Both the position numbers and the translations under genes were made by a program. Below are positions 1 through 7,031 of a stretch of 28,208 bases of DNA, one piece after another. The stretch comes from a virus. Location: IMG/VR virus record IMGVR_UViG_3300004448_000020, positions 1 to 28,208 of that record; one strand, 5' to 3'. The first letter of the stretch is position 1, and every line of letters begins with the position of its first letter. The notes under the pieces were generated by a model that saw nothing but the letters and a program-made list of their open reading frames with translations, was not told where the DNA came from and did not search any database.

Positions 1-30
1 TGGTGCGTCTACCGATTCCGCCACACTCCC
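1..30 (-). tRNA. tRNA-Leu, 5' part only, cut by the window edge
   Basis: Read on the minus strand, the first 30 bases give an acceptor arm beginning GGGAGTG and a D-arm with GGCGGAATCGGTAGACGC, the typical start of a class II leucine tRNA. The anticodon, variable arm and 3' half lie outside the window, so the isoacceptor cannot be given. The end of a coding frame from the gene upstream runs through these same bases. Confidence 0.75.
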
Positions 31-216
31 ATCAATGTAGAGTACGCCGATTTGTTTGGCGTTACCAATTTCCCAAGTAGGAGGATGAAAATTGCAATAC
101 TCATTGAATGTAATCTTCATTTCCTTCTCAGTAAGATTAGCATGTTTTGCTGCTTTTGGCAAGTTCCATTTTGCTGACCAAAGATTTTCCATTGCTTCGC
201 GAGTTTCAGGTCTCAT
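1..216 (-). CDS. Small conserved-type phage protein, 3' end outside the window
   Basis: The frame opens with ATG at 216 (MRPETREAMENLW...) and stays open for 72 codons to the window edge. The start forms an ATGA overlap with the stop of the gene upstream (213-215), which supports translational coupling. The product is soluble-looking, with a Trp/Lys/Ala-rich N-terminus and a HPPTW motif near residue 45. The style resembles small cyanophage proteins of unknown function, and no function can be assigned. Its last visible 10 codons coincide with the 5' part of the tRNA-Leu, so either the protein ends inside the tRNA gene or the two overlap more deeply. Confidence 0.6.
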   Translation of the reverse strand, partial: MRPETREAMENLWSAKWNLPKAAKHANLTEKEMKITFNEYCNFHPPTWEIGNAKQIGVLYIDGSVAESVDAP

Positions 217-626
217 AGGTACTTAGGATAAACTTGATAGATGTAATCTTTAGGTTGCAAATTGTATCTGGTGATTTCTTTTAAGGCATGTTCATGACAA
301 ACAAACCAACATAATCGTTTTTGTTTTTTAATTTCTAAACGATATGGAAATGTTTGATGGGGAAATAGTTCTTGCTTACGACTATTTTTAGGTTCAATAA
401 CCTTCTTTCGTGATGTCGTCTTCTTGGATGAGTTCGTTGTACCAGAAGTCTTCGGTGTCTTCTTGGGTTGCTTCGGAGATGCCAGTTTCTCCAGATTCTT
501 TTTCAAATTCTGCTGAGTCTTGACGGAGGCATTCGTCGAAGAAGTTTTTGAAGTCTTCTTCCGTCCAGTTGTTGAGGACGCTTTCAATCGGGTCGTTTTC
601 GTCCCATTCGATTTCGAGTTTGCCAT
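213..626 (-). CDS. Hypothetical protein with Lys/Ser/Thr-rich N-terminus; true start uncertain
   Basis: The frame from ATG 626 to TGA 213 encodes 137 residues. The last ~54 residues (below about 390) lie outside any other gene and look like a real folded module, with LCWFVCHEHALKEI and two cysteines. The stop overlaps the next start as ATGA. The first ~80 residues (Lys, Ser, Thr) lie entirely over the acidic gene at 394-648 in the +1 frame. GAA/GAC-rich codons in that gene automatically produce AAG/ACG codons here, so the basic stretch may be a shadow. I see no good Shine-Dalgarno for ATG 626 and no clear internal ATG. The C-terminal module is probably real; how it is started is open. Function unknown. 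Confidence 0.5.
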   Translation of the reverse strand: MANSKSNGTKTTRLKASSTTGRKKTSKTSSTNASVKTQQNLKKNLEKLASPKQPKKTPKTSGTTNSSKKTTSRKKVIEPKNSRKQELFPHQTFPYRLEIKKQKRLCWFVCHEHALKEITRYNLQPKDYIYQVYPKYL

Positions 627-648
627 CAGGCAGTTCTTTCACGTTCAT
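394..648 (-). CDS. Small acidic hypothetical protein
   Basis: An 84-residue, strongly acidic protein (MNVKELPDGKLEIEWDENDP...) rich in Glu and Asp throughout, with a Trp/Phe-containing helix (NWTEEDFKNFFDEC) near residues 27-40. It has no membrane segment or signal. The ATG at 648 is preceded by a GAGGTAA-type ribosome site. It sits in the minus-strand operon of small genes. It resembles small acidic cyanophage proteins of unknown role. A second long frame overlaps most of it (see the gene at 213-626); this frame has the better start and composition, so I take it as the main product of the shared stretch. Confidence 0.7.
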   Translation of the reverse strand: MNVKELPDGKLEIEWDENDPIESVLNNWTEEDFKNFFDECLRQDSAEFEKESGETGISEATQEDTEDFWYNELIQEDDITKEGY

Positions 649-973
649 GTGTTACCTCAGTAATTATACCACGAGTAAAGGTTAAAAAGCAAGATGGAAA
701 TGGTGCGTAGTAACAATCCCACTTGGCAGGAAATACTTCTACTACACCATTCCAATAAATTGGTTTGACTTTACCGTGATTGCCATTAGGAATATACTCA
801 GTAAAATCATTATTGAAGTCTTGTGTATGTGAGTAATCAACTTCATACAGTTTACCTGTAGGGTCAATCCAATAATCATACATCATACACTCCAAATCTT
901 TTGTTTGAAGGTCTTTTCTGTTGTAACCTGGTCCCAAGTTATAAGAAGACCGAACAGTGTCGTACAAACCCAT
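626..973 (-). CDS. Conserved-type small phage protein of unknown function
   Basis: I place the start at the ATG at 973 (MGLYDTVRSSYNLGPGYN...), which shares one base with the stop of the upstream gene (TAATG). An in-frame upstream codon would add three residues and lacks this coupling. The 115-residue product is rich in Tyr, Asp and Trp (YDYWIDPTGKLYEVDYSHTQ), suggesting a small beta-rich soluble protein. It belongs to the small-gene operon downstream of gp5. It looks like a recurring T4-like phage hypothetical; no enzyme motif is visible. Confidence 0.65.
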   Translation of the reverse strand: MGLYDTVRSSYNLGPGYNRKDLQTKDLECMMYDYWIDPTGKLYEVDYSHTQDFNNDFTEYIPNGNHGKVKPIYWNGVVEVFPAKWDCYYAPFPSCFLTFTRGIITEVTHERERTA

Positions 974-1155
974 TAGGAGCATTCCTCCTTATTGAATAGC
1001 TTACGACATTTCTTGACATCTTTAAGTTCATCTTTAATCATCTGATAGGCATCTTCAGGTGATATTTTACGTGCCATTTCCATAGCAGTGATGACTTCAA
1101 CTCTAGTACCAAAGTGCTTGAGTGCTTCCTCAAAACAATTTAGTTCTTCATACAT
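973..1155 (-). CDS. Small hypothetical protein, helical
   Basis: A 60-residue protein starting MYEELNCFEEALKHFG, mostly charged and predicted helical, with a C-terminal KCRKLFNKEECS segment containing two cysteines. Its stop is coupled by one base to the next gene. A 42-base AT-rich gap separates it from the metallopeptidase gene upstream. That gap has TATA-like hexamers but no convincing -35 box, so I do not call a promoter there. The ribosome site before the ATG is weak. Function unknown. Confidence 0.55.
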   Translation of the reverse strand: MYEELNCFEEALKHFGTRVEVITAMEMARKISPEDAYQMIKDELKDVKKCRKLFNKEECS

Positions 1156-1197
1156 GTTTTATTTCACGGGTTCTCTATATAGTTACCTTTATAGGAC

Positions 1198-1878
1198 CTA
1201 GTTTTTAATATATCCGTTATCCTCAAGATACTTACGAGTCAAAGGAGTTGGTTCGTAAACTTCCCACATCTTACCACCAGCACATGCAGCAAGAGCATTC
1301 ATTGTCATGTTTTCAGTACGACCTGCCCAACCTGCTTCTGCTTCCCATGGTACAGCATTCTTAGGATATGTACGCTCTGCGAGTACACGCCAAATCATAG
1401 GAACTTCATCCTCTGGTTTGATGATAGCAATGAGTGAGTTATCAATAGTACCTGCCATACAATCTTGTGCAGCATGCCATCCTTCGTGACGCATAACCAT
1501 CATGAGAGTACCAGGTTGTCCCATAAAATTCTTATTCAGAAAGAAGTTATTAGAGACAGTATGATATACACCACGATGTCCTGCAGGAAAATACTTTTCA
1601 TCTGCCAGAAATACATTCACACCAACTAGATTAAGTGAGTGCAAGATGTTATGGAACTCACCAGTGACACCACTGAATTCTTGAGTGTTATCATACTCTG
1701 ATGAGATATCAAGCATAGAGTATACTTTTTTGACATCATCAGTACACTCACCTAAGAGCATACAACCCATAGAGTGCATGGTCTTGTATTCAGTTTCTTT
1801 AAGTGGATTTGCTTGTACTGACATACCATGTGCCATACCAAACATCAATCCAGCAAGAATTGCATTACGCAGTTTCAT
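1198..1878 (-). CDS. Secreted HExxH zinc metallopeptidase candidate
   Basis: I start this at the ATG at 1878 because it gives a clean signal peptide: MKLR, a hydrophobic core, and a small-residue cleavage region around SVQANP. The longer frame would place 15 extra residues ahead of the signal. The 226-residue product has the zinc motif HEGWH at about residues 131-135 and a candidate third ligand in an EAEAG motif near 179-181, an arrangement like gluzincin-type metallopeptidases. Several cysteines fit an exported protein. It overlaps the upstream gene by 14 bases. Known: HExxH plus a downstream Glu marks zinc peptidases. Inferred: it acts in the periplasm or on the cell surface, or is carried in the virion; the substrate is unknown. 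Confidence 0.6.
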   Translation of the reverse strand: MKLRNAILAGLMFGMAHGMSVQANPLKETEYKTMHSMGCMLLGECTDDVKKVYSMLDISSEYDNTQEFSGVTGEFHNILHSLNLVGVNVFLADEKYFPAGHRGVYHTVSNNFFLNKNFMGQPGTLMMVMRHEGWHAAQDCMAGTIDNSLIAIIKPEDEVPMIWRVLAERTYPKNAVPWEAEAGWAGRTENMTMNALAACAGGKMWEVYEPTPLTRKYLEDNGYIKN

Positions 1879-2092
1879 CAATAGCTCCAACAAATTGTTT
1901 ACGGAATTCTTCAACTTGGTCAATTACTTCCTCAGATAAAGGAGGTCCTGACTGAACAATTGGTGCAAGGATTACAGCAGCACCATCAGGTCTCTCAATA
2001 CGCCAAACGCAACGATTGCGTTCACACATATCAACAATAAACTCAAGATACTGTTGTGCTTCTGCTTCTGTTATTGAAATTGGTTCGTTCAT
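1865..2092 (-). CDS. Small hypothetical protein
   Basis: The start is the ATG at 2092 (MNEPISITEAEAQQYLEF...), which overlaps the upstream stop as ATGA. A longer in-frame start is possible but lies inside the upstream gene. The 75-residue product is acidic and probably alpha/beta, with a central strand-like segment RCVWRIERPDGAAVILAP. There is no signal, membrane helix or catalytic motif. It is the second gene of the operon driven by the promoter at 2305-2333. Confidence 0.6.
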   Translation of the reverse strand: MNEPISITEAEAQQYLEFIVDMCERNRCVWRIERPDGAAVILAPIVQSGPPLSEEVIDQVEEFRKQFVGAIDETA

Positions 2093-2283
2093 TTTACAGC
2101 AAAACAATAAGTAATTGAATCTGAATCAACTATCTGTTGGATATCAGATACTGTCTCAGCAAAACCTGCAGCACCTGTAGAGTTAAAGTGCCATTTAACA
2201 TCTGACTCATACCCTTCGTCATCGACGAGAGTAATTTTACGTTTTGAAAAGTTTACAAAGATGTGATTGAGAGCGTCGGTCAT
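2089..2283 (-). CDS. Small hypothetical protein, first gene of the small-gene operon
   Basis: A 64-residue protein (MTDALNHIFVNFSKRKITLVDDEGYESDVKWHF...) with alternating hydrophobic residues suggesting a small beta fold. Its ATG at 2283 lies about 20 bases downstream of the -10 box of a strong sigma70-like promoter, making it the first gene of a likely early operon running to position 1. No function can be read from the sequence. Confidence 0.6.
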   Translation of the reverse strand: MTDALNHIFVNFSKRKITLVDDEGYESDVKWHFNSTGAAGFAETVSDIQQIVDSDSITYCFAVK

Positions 2284-2304
2284 GGTTCTTTGAGAGACTC
2301 TCGT

Positions 2305-2333
2305 ATCATAGCACAGACGACAGCGGTTGTCAA
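2305..2333 (-). promoter_or_regulatory. Sigma70-type promoter of the small-gene operon
   Basis: On the minus strand a perfect TTGACA (2328-2333) is followed, after exactly 17 bases, by TATGAT (2305-2310). The -35 overlaps the stop codon of gp5. This is a host-type, probably early, promoter and would give a ~20-base leader before the ATG at 2283. Confidence 0.8.
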
Positions 2334-4861
2334 TTCAAGAAGATTGATTTTCCAGAGACCCTGACAATACCCTGAGAACTAATATTGAGTGCTGCCAATG
2401 CATCAATGGTGCCAACGGTGCTGGCAGAAATCCTAAACAATCCTGCTGCAACATCAACATTGAATGCTCCAGTGGTGACACTACAGTTATACCCAGTAGC
2501 ACCACAAGTAAAATTAACTGGACCAGAAGGATTGACCACATTAAACCTAGGAACTGCGTCAGCAGCAGAACCTCCAGGAGTTATAATATAATCTACAGAA
2601 CCTCTAACAGAATTAAAGATACCTGCTTTTGCCGAGAAGGGTGAAGTTGTAGGAAAGTTGATAAAGTGATATTCTGAAATCGTATTAAACTCGATTGAAT
2701 TATTTGCATTAATCATAATTTCTCCACCAGAGTAACTTTGATTCATACAAGAAACTTCTAAAGACGAACCCGCAATTTTATTAGCTTGTGAAGCAAGTTC
2801 AATTTCAGATGCTTGCAATCCAAGTTTAGCACCTGCAACATTAACATCAAGGTCAGAACCAAGTCTGATAGTATGCTTTTGAATTCTTTCGTTTTGCGAA
2901 GCACCATTTTTAGGTGCTACTGTTGGTGCTCCCTCAGCAGACATAAAGAATCCACCACCGACTTCAAGATGACAATCACCAGTAATTTTTAAATGATAAC
3001 TTCCATCAATAGTACGAACATAATCACCATCAACAAGTTTACAGTCATCACCATGAACTTCTTGAGTATAATTACCTGCATATGAAGTATGATCGGCAAC
3101 TAGATTTCCAGTATCGCCTTTACTGCCTGCATTTTTCTTTACATAACTAGTATATTTTTTATCTAGTTCTTCTTGACTAATATCGGGATTACTTTTTCTA
3201 AGTTGTCTTAAAAATTGATACTCAGAAAAAGATGAGTTATTATAATTTACTGATGTATGGGTAGTACCATTTTCAGATTTTTTAACCGTTGCTTGACGAC
3301 CAGGAGTACCAACATGTAACTCATAGGCACCATTGATGAAAGTTTTTGCTGCAGTTAGATATGGATCTGCTTCCTTATAAAGACTATCCCAGAGACTAGC
3401 TCCAGCATCATTACTTCCACAATCTCCTCTTTGTCGTCCCCTAATCCTATTAATTTCATTTAACTCAGCATCCGTACAGTGAGTGACACCAAACATAGGA
3501 AACCAACCTACCGTATCCTTACCACCATGTGCTTCACGATCGCAACCTGAGGTAAAGAAATTTAAGAAGAATGAAATCAAACCAGTAATATTGCTAATTC
3601 CTTGTTGAATTAAATCTGTACCTTCTTCAAAGATTTTACTTCCTTCCTTCCAAGTTTGAATAATTTCTTGTACTTGCTCAAAACCTTCTACAAGTTCAAC
3701 AACAGTTGATACAACATCTTGCATAGTGCTGATGATGCTCTGGACTTGACAGATAACAGAATCAATAACATCCTGAACTCCTTGTAAAACCATTTCTGCT
3801 TTACTAATAGCAGCATCAAGAAATCCTTCTACAAGATTAATAACAGAACCAATGGGGTCTGAAATATATCCCATCAATTTGCTATCTTCAAGACACAAAG
3901 CAGAAAGAATTTGTTGAATTGCTTGCTGAATAATAGTATAGATGATATATGGTGCTCCTGTAGCACCGCCCAATAAACTAGCAATTGATAATTGTTCTGT
4001 AAGTTGAGAAAATTGCTGTCTTATAGCAGAAATAACTTGAGTGAAGACACTACTCAAGAAGTTTTGTAATTTTGATGTGAGTGCTTCTGCTGTAACTAAC
4101 TTACCACTAACAACATCTAGAAAATTACCACTCTCATTTTTAACAAGACTGCCTGCACTATTAGCAATATCTTCAACGAGATAACTCAATTTATATTCCA
4201 AACTTTTCCAAGGTCCACCAACACCATTACCAGCAGGAATTGGTTTTTCAGGATTTCTAGGTTTCTGTGCATTACTAGAACTACCAGCAATTCCAGGTTG
4301 AGTGCCAATATTTGCAGGTTGACCAATTCCTCCAGGAGCAACGGTTTTAGAATTAGGAAGTGCTACTGAATTATTTTGCGAACCTGCTCTATGAGTAGAT
4401 TTTAGAATATTTGTCTCACCTGGAGGAAGTTGACCTGCTCCTGGAGCAAGACCAGGTTCCATTTTCTCTCCTGTAAATGCAAACTCTTTAGTGTCTTGAC
4501 TATCAGAATTTTTATTTACACGAAGAACTCCCATTACAAGAGGCATTTGTGCGCTTTCTCCATCAAGGAAAAAACCCATAACAATTGCACCAGGTTGCAA
4601 CTGTCCAGAACTTTCACCCTGAGAATCATTACCTGCTTGTGAAGTATGCTGCATCACTGTTGCCCAAGGTAATGCTTCTGTGGGCAAATCTGTTGTAGTT
4701 CCTCCTCTTACATTTGTATAGTATCCAAGAACTCTAACTTTTACTCGACCCAATTCCATGGGGTCTTCAGTATCTTCCACTTCACCAACCCACCAGTAAA
4801 ATCCGTCTTTACCAACGAAATTTACTGTAGGTTCATTGATGATACCGTCAATGGTTTGCAT
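2330..4861 (-). CDS. 5: Baseplate hub/spike protein gp5, without a visible lysozyme domain
   Basis: An 843-residue central spike protein. Residues 1 to about 115 match the gp5 OB-fold (WWVGEVEDTEDPMELGRVKVRVLG, then LPWATVM and GAIVMGFF). Residues ~120-215 are a Pro/Gly/Asn/Gln-rich linker. Residues ~215-440 are a long helical, Ile/Val/Gln-rich region. After ~590 there are beta-helix-like repeats of short strands (DGDYVRTIDGSYHLKITGD...) to the C-terminus. T4 gp5 carries a lysozyme between OB-fold and beta-helix; I see no lysozyme signature here, and the helical insert sits in its place. The gene lies behind a late promoter that overlaps tRNA-Val. Assignment to gp5 is firm from the OB-fold; the loss of lysozyme is my reading. 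Confidence 0.85.
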   Translation of the reverse strand: MQTIDGIINEPTVNFVGKDGFYWWVGEVEDTEDPMELGRVKVRVLGYYTNVRGGTTTDLPTEALPWATVMQHTSQAGNDSQGESSGQLQPGAIVMGFFLDGESAQMPLVMGVLRVNKNSDSQDTKEFAFTGEKMEPGLAPGAGQLPPGETNILKSTHRAGSQNNSVALPNSKTVAPGGIGQPANIGTQPGIAGSSSNAQKPRNPEKPIPAGNGVGGPWKSLEYKLSYLVEDIANSAGSLVKNESGNFLDVVSGKLVTAEALTSKLQNFLSSVFTQVISAIRQQFSQLTEQLSIASLLGGATGAPYIIYTIIQQAIQQILSALCLEDSKLMGYISDPIGSVINLVEGFLDAAISKAEMVLQGVQDVIDSVICQVQSIISTMQDVVSTVVELVEGFEQVQEIIQTWKEGSKIFEEGTDLIQQGISNITGLISFFLNFFTSGCDREAHGGKDTVGWFPMFGVTHCTDAELNEINRIRGRQRGDCGSNDAGASLWDSLYKEADPYLTAAKTFINGAYELHVGTPGRQATVKKSENGTTHTSVNYNNSSFSEYQFLRQLRKSNPDISQEELDKKYTSYVKKNAGSKGDTGNLVADHTSYAGNYTQEVHGDDCKLVDGDYVRTIDGSYHLKITGDCHLEVGGGFFMSAEGAPTVAPKNGASQNERIQKHTIRLGSDLDVNVAGAKLGLQASEIELASQANKIAGSSLEVSCMNQSYSGGEIMINANNSIEFNTISEYHFINFPTTSPFSAKAGIFNSVRGSVDYIITPGGSAADAVPRFNVVNPSGPVNFTCGATGYNCSVTTGAFNVDVAAGLFRISASTVGTIDALAALNISSQGIVRVSGKSIFLN

Positions 4862-4885
4862 CGGTTGAATAATCTATAACGTTTT

Positions 4886-4893
4886 TATTTATG
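4886..4893 (-). promoter_or_regulatory. T4-like late promoter before gp5
   Basis: The minus strand reads CATAAATA, matching the T4-like late -10 element (TATAAATA in T4; the first base varies here). It ends about 25 bases before the gp5 ATG and overlaps the last two bases of the tRNA-Val gene. Confidence 0.65.
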
Positions 4894-4963
4894 GGCGAAG
4901 AGGGGATCGAACCCCCGACAACCTCCGTGTAAAGGAGACACTCTACCGCTGAGTTATTCGCCC
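4892..4963 (-). tRNA. tRNA-Val (anticodon TAC)
   Basis: A 72-base cloverleaf on the minus strand: acceptor GGGCGAA pairing with TTCGCCC, a D-arm with ACTCAGCGGTAGAGT, anticodon stem TCTCC/GGAGG around loop TTTACAC (anticodon TAC), T-arm with GGTTCGATCC, and discriminator A. No CCA is encoded; the next bases are TAAATA. Its first 10 bases are also the last codons and stop of the CpeT-like gene. Phage tRNAs of this kind are thought to supplement host decoding for AT-rich phage codons. Confidence 0.92.
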
Positions 4964-5406
4964 ATTCGAGTGAATTTATAGAGTAATTCACTACCCCACA
5001 TCATCTCCCCCTCAGAATTGTAACCTTGGTCTTTACTATGAAGTTTACCTCCATATAAATGAATTTCTGCTACAACTCTATATCCCCGAACACCAGTGCA
5101 TTCACTACCGCCAAGTTGACCGTGCCATGCATTGCCGTCGTATGTAAATATCATATCACAGTTTCCTGCTCTTGTCCAGTTCAAATCATAGTTTTGAAAA
5201 TGAACTTCAGTCTCTGAAATTACAATCGCTTTATGATACCGTTCTCTATAAGGATTTTCTGGTCCATCACATCTATAATAATTTTTAGAGTGGTATCCAC
5301 CATCTATTTTTTCCCAAAGTATTTCAACTGTAGAATACTTAGTTGGTTGACTTTGTGCTTGATATCTATTAGACCAATGACCTAAAATATAATCATCAAT
5401 CTTCAT
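4954..5406 (-). CDS. cpeT: CpeT/CpcT-like phycobiliprotein lyase family protein
   Basis: I start at the ATG at 5406 ([21 protein letters not shown]...), giving 150 residues; an in-frame start seven codons earlier lies inside the CP12 gene. The order of motifs fits the CpeT/CpcT (DUF1001) family: [10 protein letters not shown] near the N-terminus, then [29 protein letters not shown] and [12 protein letters not shown]. Family members attach or chaperone bilin chromophores on phycobiliproteins; phage copies are shorter than many host ones. It overlaps cp12 by 11 bases and the tRNA-Val by 10. The context (CP12 plus CpeT) points to manipulation of host light harvesting and carbon metabolism. Whether it is an active lyase cannot be judged. 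Confidence 0.8.
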   Translation of the reverse strand: MKIDDYILGHWSNRYQAQSQPTKYSTVEILWEKIDGGYHSKNYYRCDGPENPYRERYHKAIVISETEVHFQNYDLNWTRAGNCDMIFTYDGNAWHGQLGGSECTGVRGYRVVAEIHLYGGKLHSKDQGYNSEGEMMWGSELLYKFTRMGE

Positions 5407-5623
5407 ATACTCTACACTCTGGCTCACTTGGGTTCTGATCGCAGAACAATTCTAAGTATGATGGGTCATGATGATCGCCTGCTTCAATCTCTTTCTTATG
5501 ATGTTCTGCATACTCTTCTAGTTCGTGCAGTTCACCTTCAATGTGACGGCGTTGGTTGGGAGAAATTAGAGGGTTGTCAAGAATTTCTTTGTCCTTGGCA
5601 ATATGACTTTCGATGTTTTCCAT
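5396..5623 (-). CDS. cp12: CP12, Calvin cycle inhibitor
   Basis: A 75-residue, very acidic, helical protein ending in the CP12 signature: FCDQNP followed by ECRVYED, with Cys61 and Cys70 as the C-terminal redox pair. The middle segment (ELHELEEYAEHH) corresponds to the core helix of CP12. The N-terminal cysteine pair of many host CP12 proteins is absent. Known: CP12 bridges GAPDH and phosphoribulokinase and shuts down the Calvin cycle in the dark; cyanophages carry it to divert carbon to the pentose phosphate pathway. It is first in a two-gene cassette with cpeT, behind a late-type promoter, inserted between tail genes. Confidence 0.88.
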   Translation of the reverse strand: MENIESHIAKDKEILDNPLISPNQRRHIEGELHELEEYAEHHKKEIEAGDHHDPSYLELFCDQNPSEPECRVYED

Positions 5624-5648
5624 AATTGGTGATTAATCTTCATAATTT

Positions 5649-5656
5649 TATTTATT
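5649..5656 (-). promoter_or_regulatory. Putative late promoter of the cp12-cpeT cassette
   Basis: AATAAATA on the minus strand, overlapping the stop codon of the gp27-like gene and ending about 25 bases before the cp12 ATG. It fits the NATAAATA pattern seen before gp5, gp26 and the fibre gene. It would place the cassette under late control. Confidence 0.5.
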
Positions 5657-7031
5657 GACGAATAGAATCCTTTAATAGCAAAAGTTCGGTTGTCATGTTA
5701 TTTCCGAGGATTTTATGCGTCAATCCAGCTATTATATACCGTCCACTGTATTTTTTGTCAATCTTTGTTTTATTTCCAGATTTGGCAGTGCTTGGTATCG
5801 TGATTTCAATACCATGACCCGCATACAAGTCTAAATTGCCAGGAACACTGATTTGAAGTTTTAATGTTTTTAATGCTTCAATCCTCATCCATTGATATGC
5901 TTGAAGTTCAACTAACTGCTCATAGGTTGCGCCTATAGTATCAGTATCTTTTTGGTCAAATATTTGATTGGGCATAATACTATAACGTACCCTTTTTGGA
6001 TATTTTATCATTTCTTGAATGCCTTTATCCATAGATTCAAGAGGATTTTTATTCTGACCTCCTTGAAGATGAGACATCTTTGACCACAGTTCAAAAATAG
6101 AATATCTGTACGCATCTGCTGATAAATCGGTACTTGCCCCCATTTTAGAAGATGATATCGTAACAGGGTCTAATCCAATACTAAATCCTGACCATGCACC
6201 ATGTCTCAATCCCATCAAGAAATTTCTTTCTTCAGGAAAAACAATACTATCAATTTTGAATTGGTCAGCAGATTGGTTCTCACTGGTTCTCTTAGGAATA
6301 TATTCGTAACGATATAATCTTGGTTCTCCAGTATTATAATTTGTTTTTCGTGATGGTGATTGGGAGTTTACATCATCAATCATTTTGTCAATAGACTTAT
6401 AATGATATCCAAATGCATTCTCAAAAAATACATATCCACTTTGTAAAGACTTTGATGAATTGCCTGCACGAATAGAACGATTGCACATCCAGTAAATGCA
6501 ATCAAATGGTCTCCAATTAGGAATTATATAATCGTGTGCATTCAAAGTATCCTCAGTAAAAACTCTCTTATTTGTACCTAAAAATCTATTACTCCTTAGT
6601 AACAATTTTAAAATATTGTCTGCTCTAGTATCATTGTTAAAAAGTACCGTCGTATTACCAAATACATTAGTAATTTCATTTTTAATATATTCTTCAGATG
6701 CCATACTTACAATGTAAACATCTGTGCTTTGACTTACTCTAGAACGAGATTCAATATTATATGAACGAAGATAATATGTAAAGTTTGAAATCGAACCGTT
6801 AATCTGCAACTTAAAAATTTCAGAACCTGTTAGTGAACCAATTAATCCTGCCGAGTCATTAATAACTACTCTTGCCTCTAGAGTTGCAGATGTGATACTT
6901 TCAAATACTTCTATAGCAGTAACAAACTCATTTAAATCTTTACCACCATCAGAATTGGTAAGGTCTTCACCATTTCTATTAATGATTAATTTATATTCTA
7001 CTGATCCAGATTCTGACCTTGGTAATGCCAT
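5652..7031 (-). CDS. Putative baseplate hub protein, gp27-like
   Basis: A 459-residue beta-rich protein (MALPRSESGSVEYKLIINRNGEDL...). The N-terminal half has strands alternating with FKLQINGS and YYLRSYNIES segments. The middle has RPFDCIYWMCNRSI and YVFFENAFGYHYKSIDKM, and the C-terminus has DLYAGHGIEITIPS. This pattern of tube-like domains with a FENAFGYH element fits the gp27 hub protein that holds the gp5 spike. It is longer than T4 gp27 (391 residues). It starts at an ATG coupled by TAATG to the tape-measure-like gene upstream. Position between tape measure and gp5 supports the call; sequence evidence alone is moderate. Confidence 0.65.
   Translation of the reverse strand: MALPRSESGSVEYKLIINRNGEDLTNSDGGKDLNEFVTAIEVFESITSATLEARVVINDSAGLIGSLTGSEIFKLQINGSISNFTYYLRSYNIESRSRVSQSTDVYIVSMASEEYIKNEITNVFGNTTVLFNNDTRADNILKLLLRSNRFLGTNKRVFTEDTLNAHDYIIPNWRPFDCIYWMCNRSIRAGNSSKSLQSGYVFFENAFGYHYKSIDKMIDDVNSQSPSRKTNYNTGEPRLYRYEYIPKRTSENQSADQFKIDSIVFPEERNFLMGLRHGAWSGFSIGLDPVTISSSKMGASTDLSADAYRYSIFELWSKMSHLQGGQNKNPLESMDKGIQEMIKYPKRVRYSIMPNQIFDQKDTDTIGATYEQLVELQAYQWMRIEALKTLKLQISVPGNLDLYAGHGIEITIPSTAKSGNKTKIDKKYSGRYIIAGLTHKILGNNMTTELLLLKDSIRQ

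Noticed and set aside
1156-1197. Promoter before the gene at 973-1155
   Set aside because: TATA-like hexamers occur but there is no -35 box at a proper distance and no NATAAATA.
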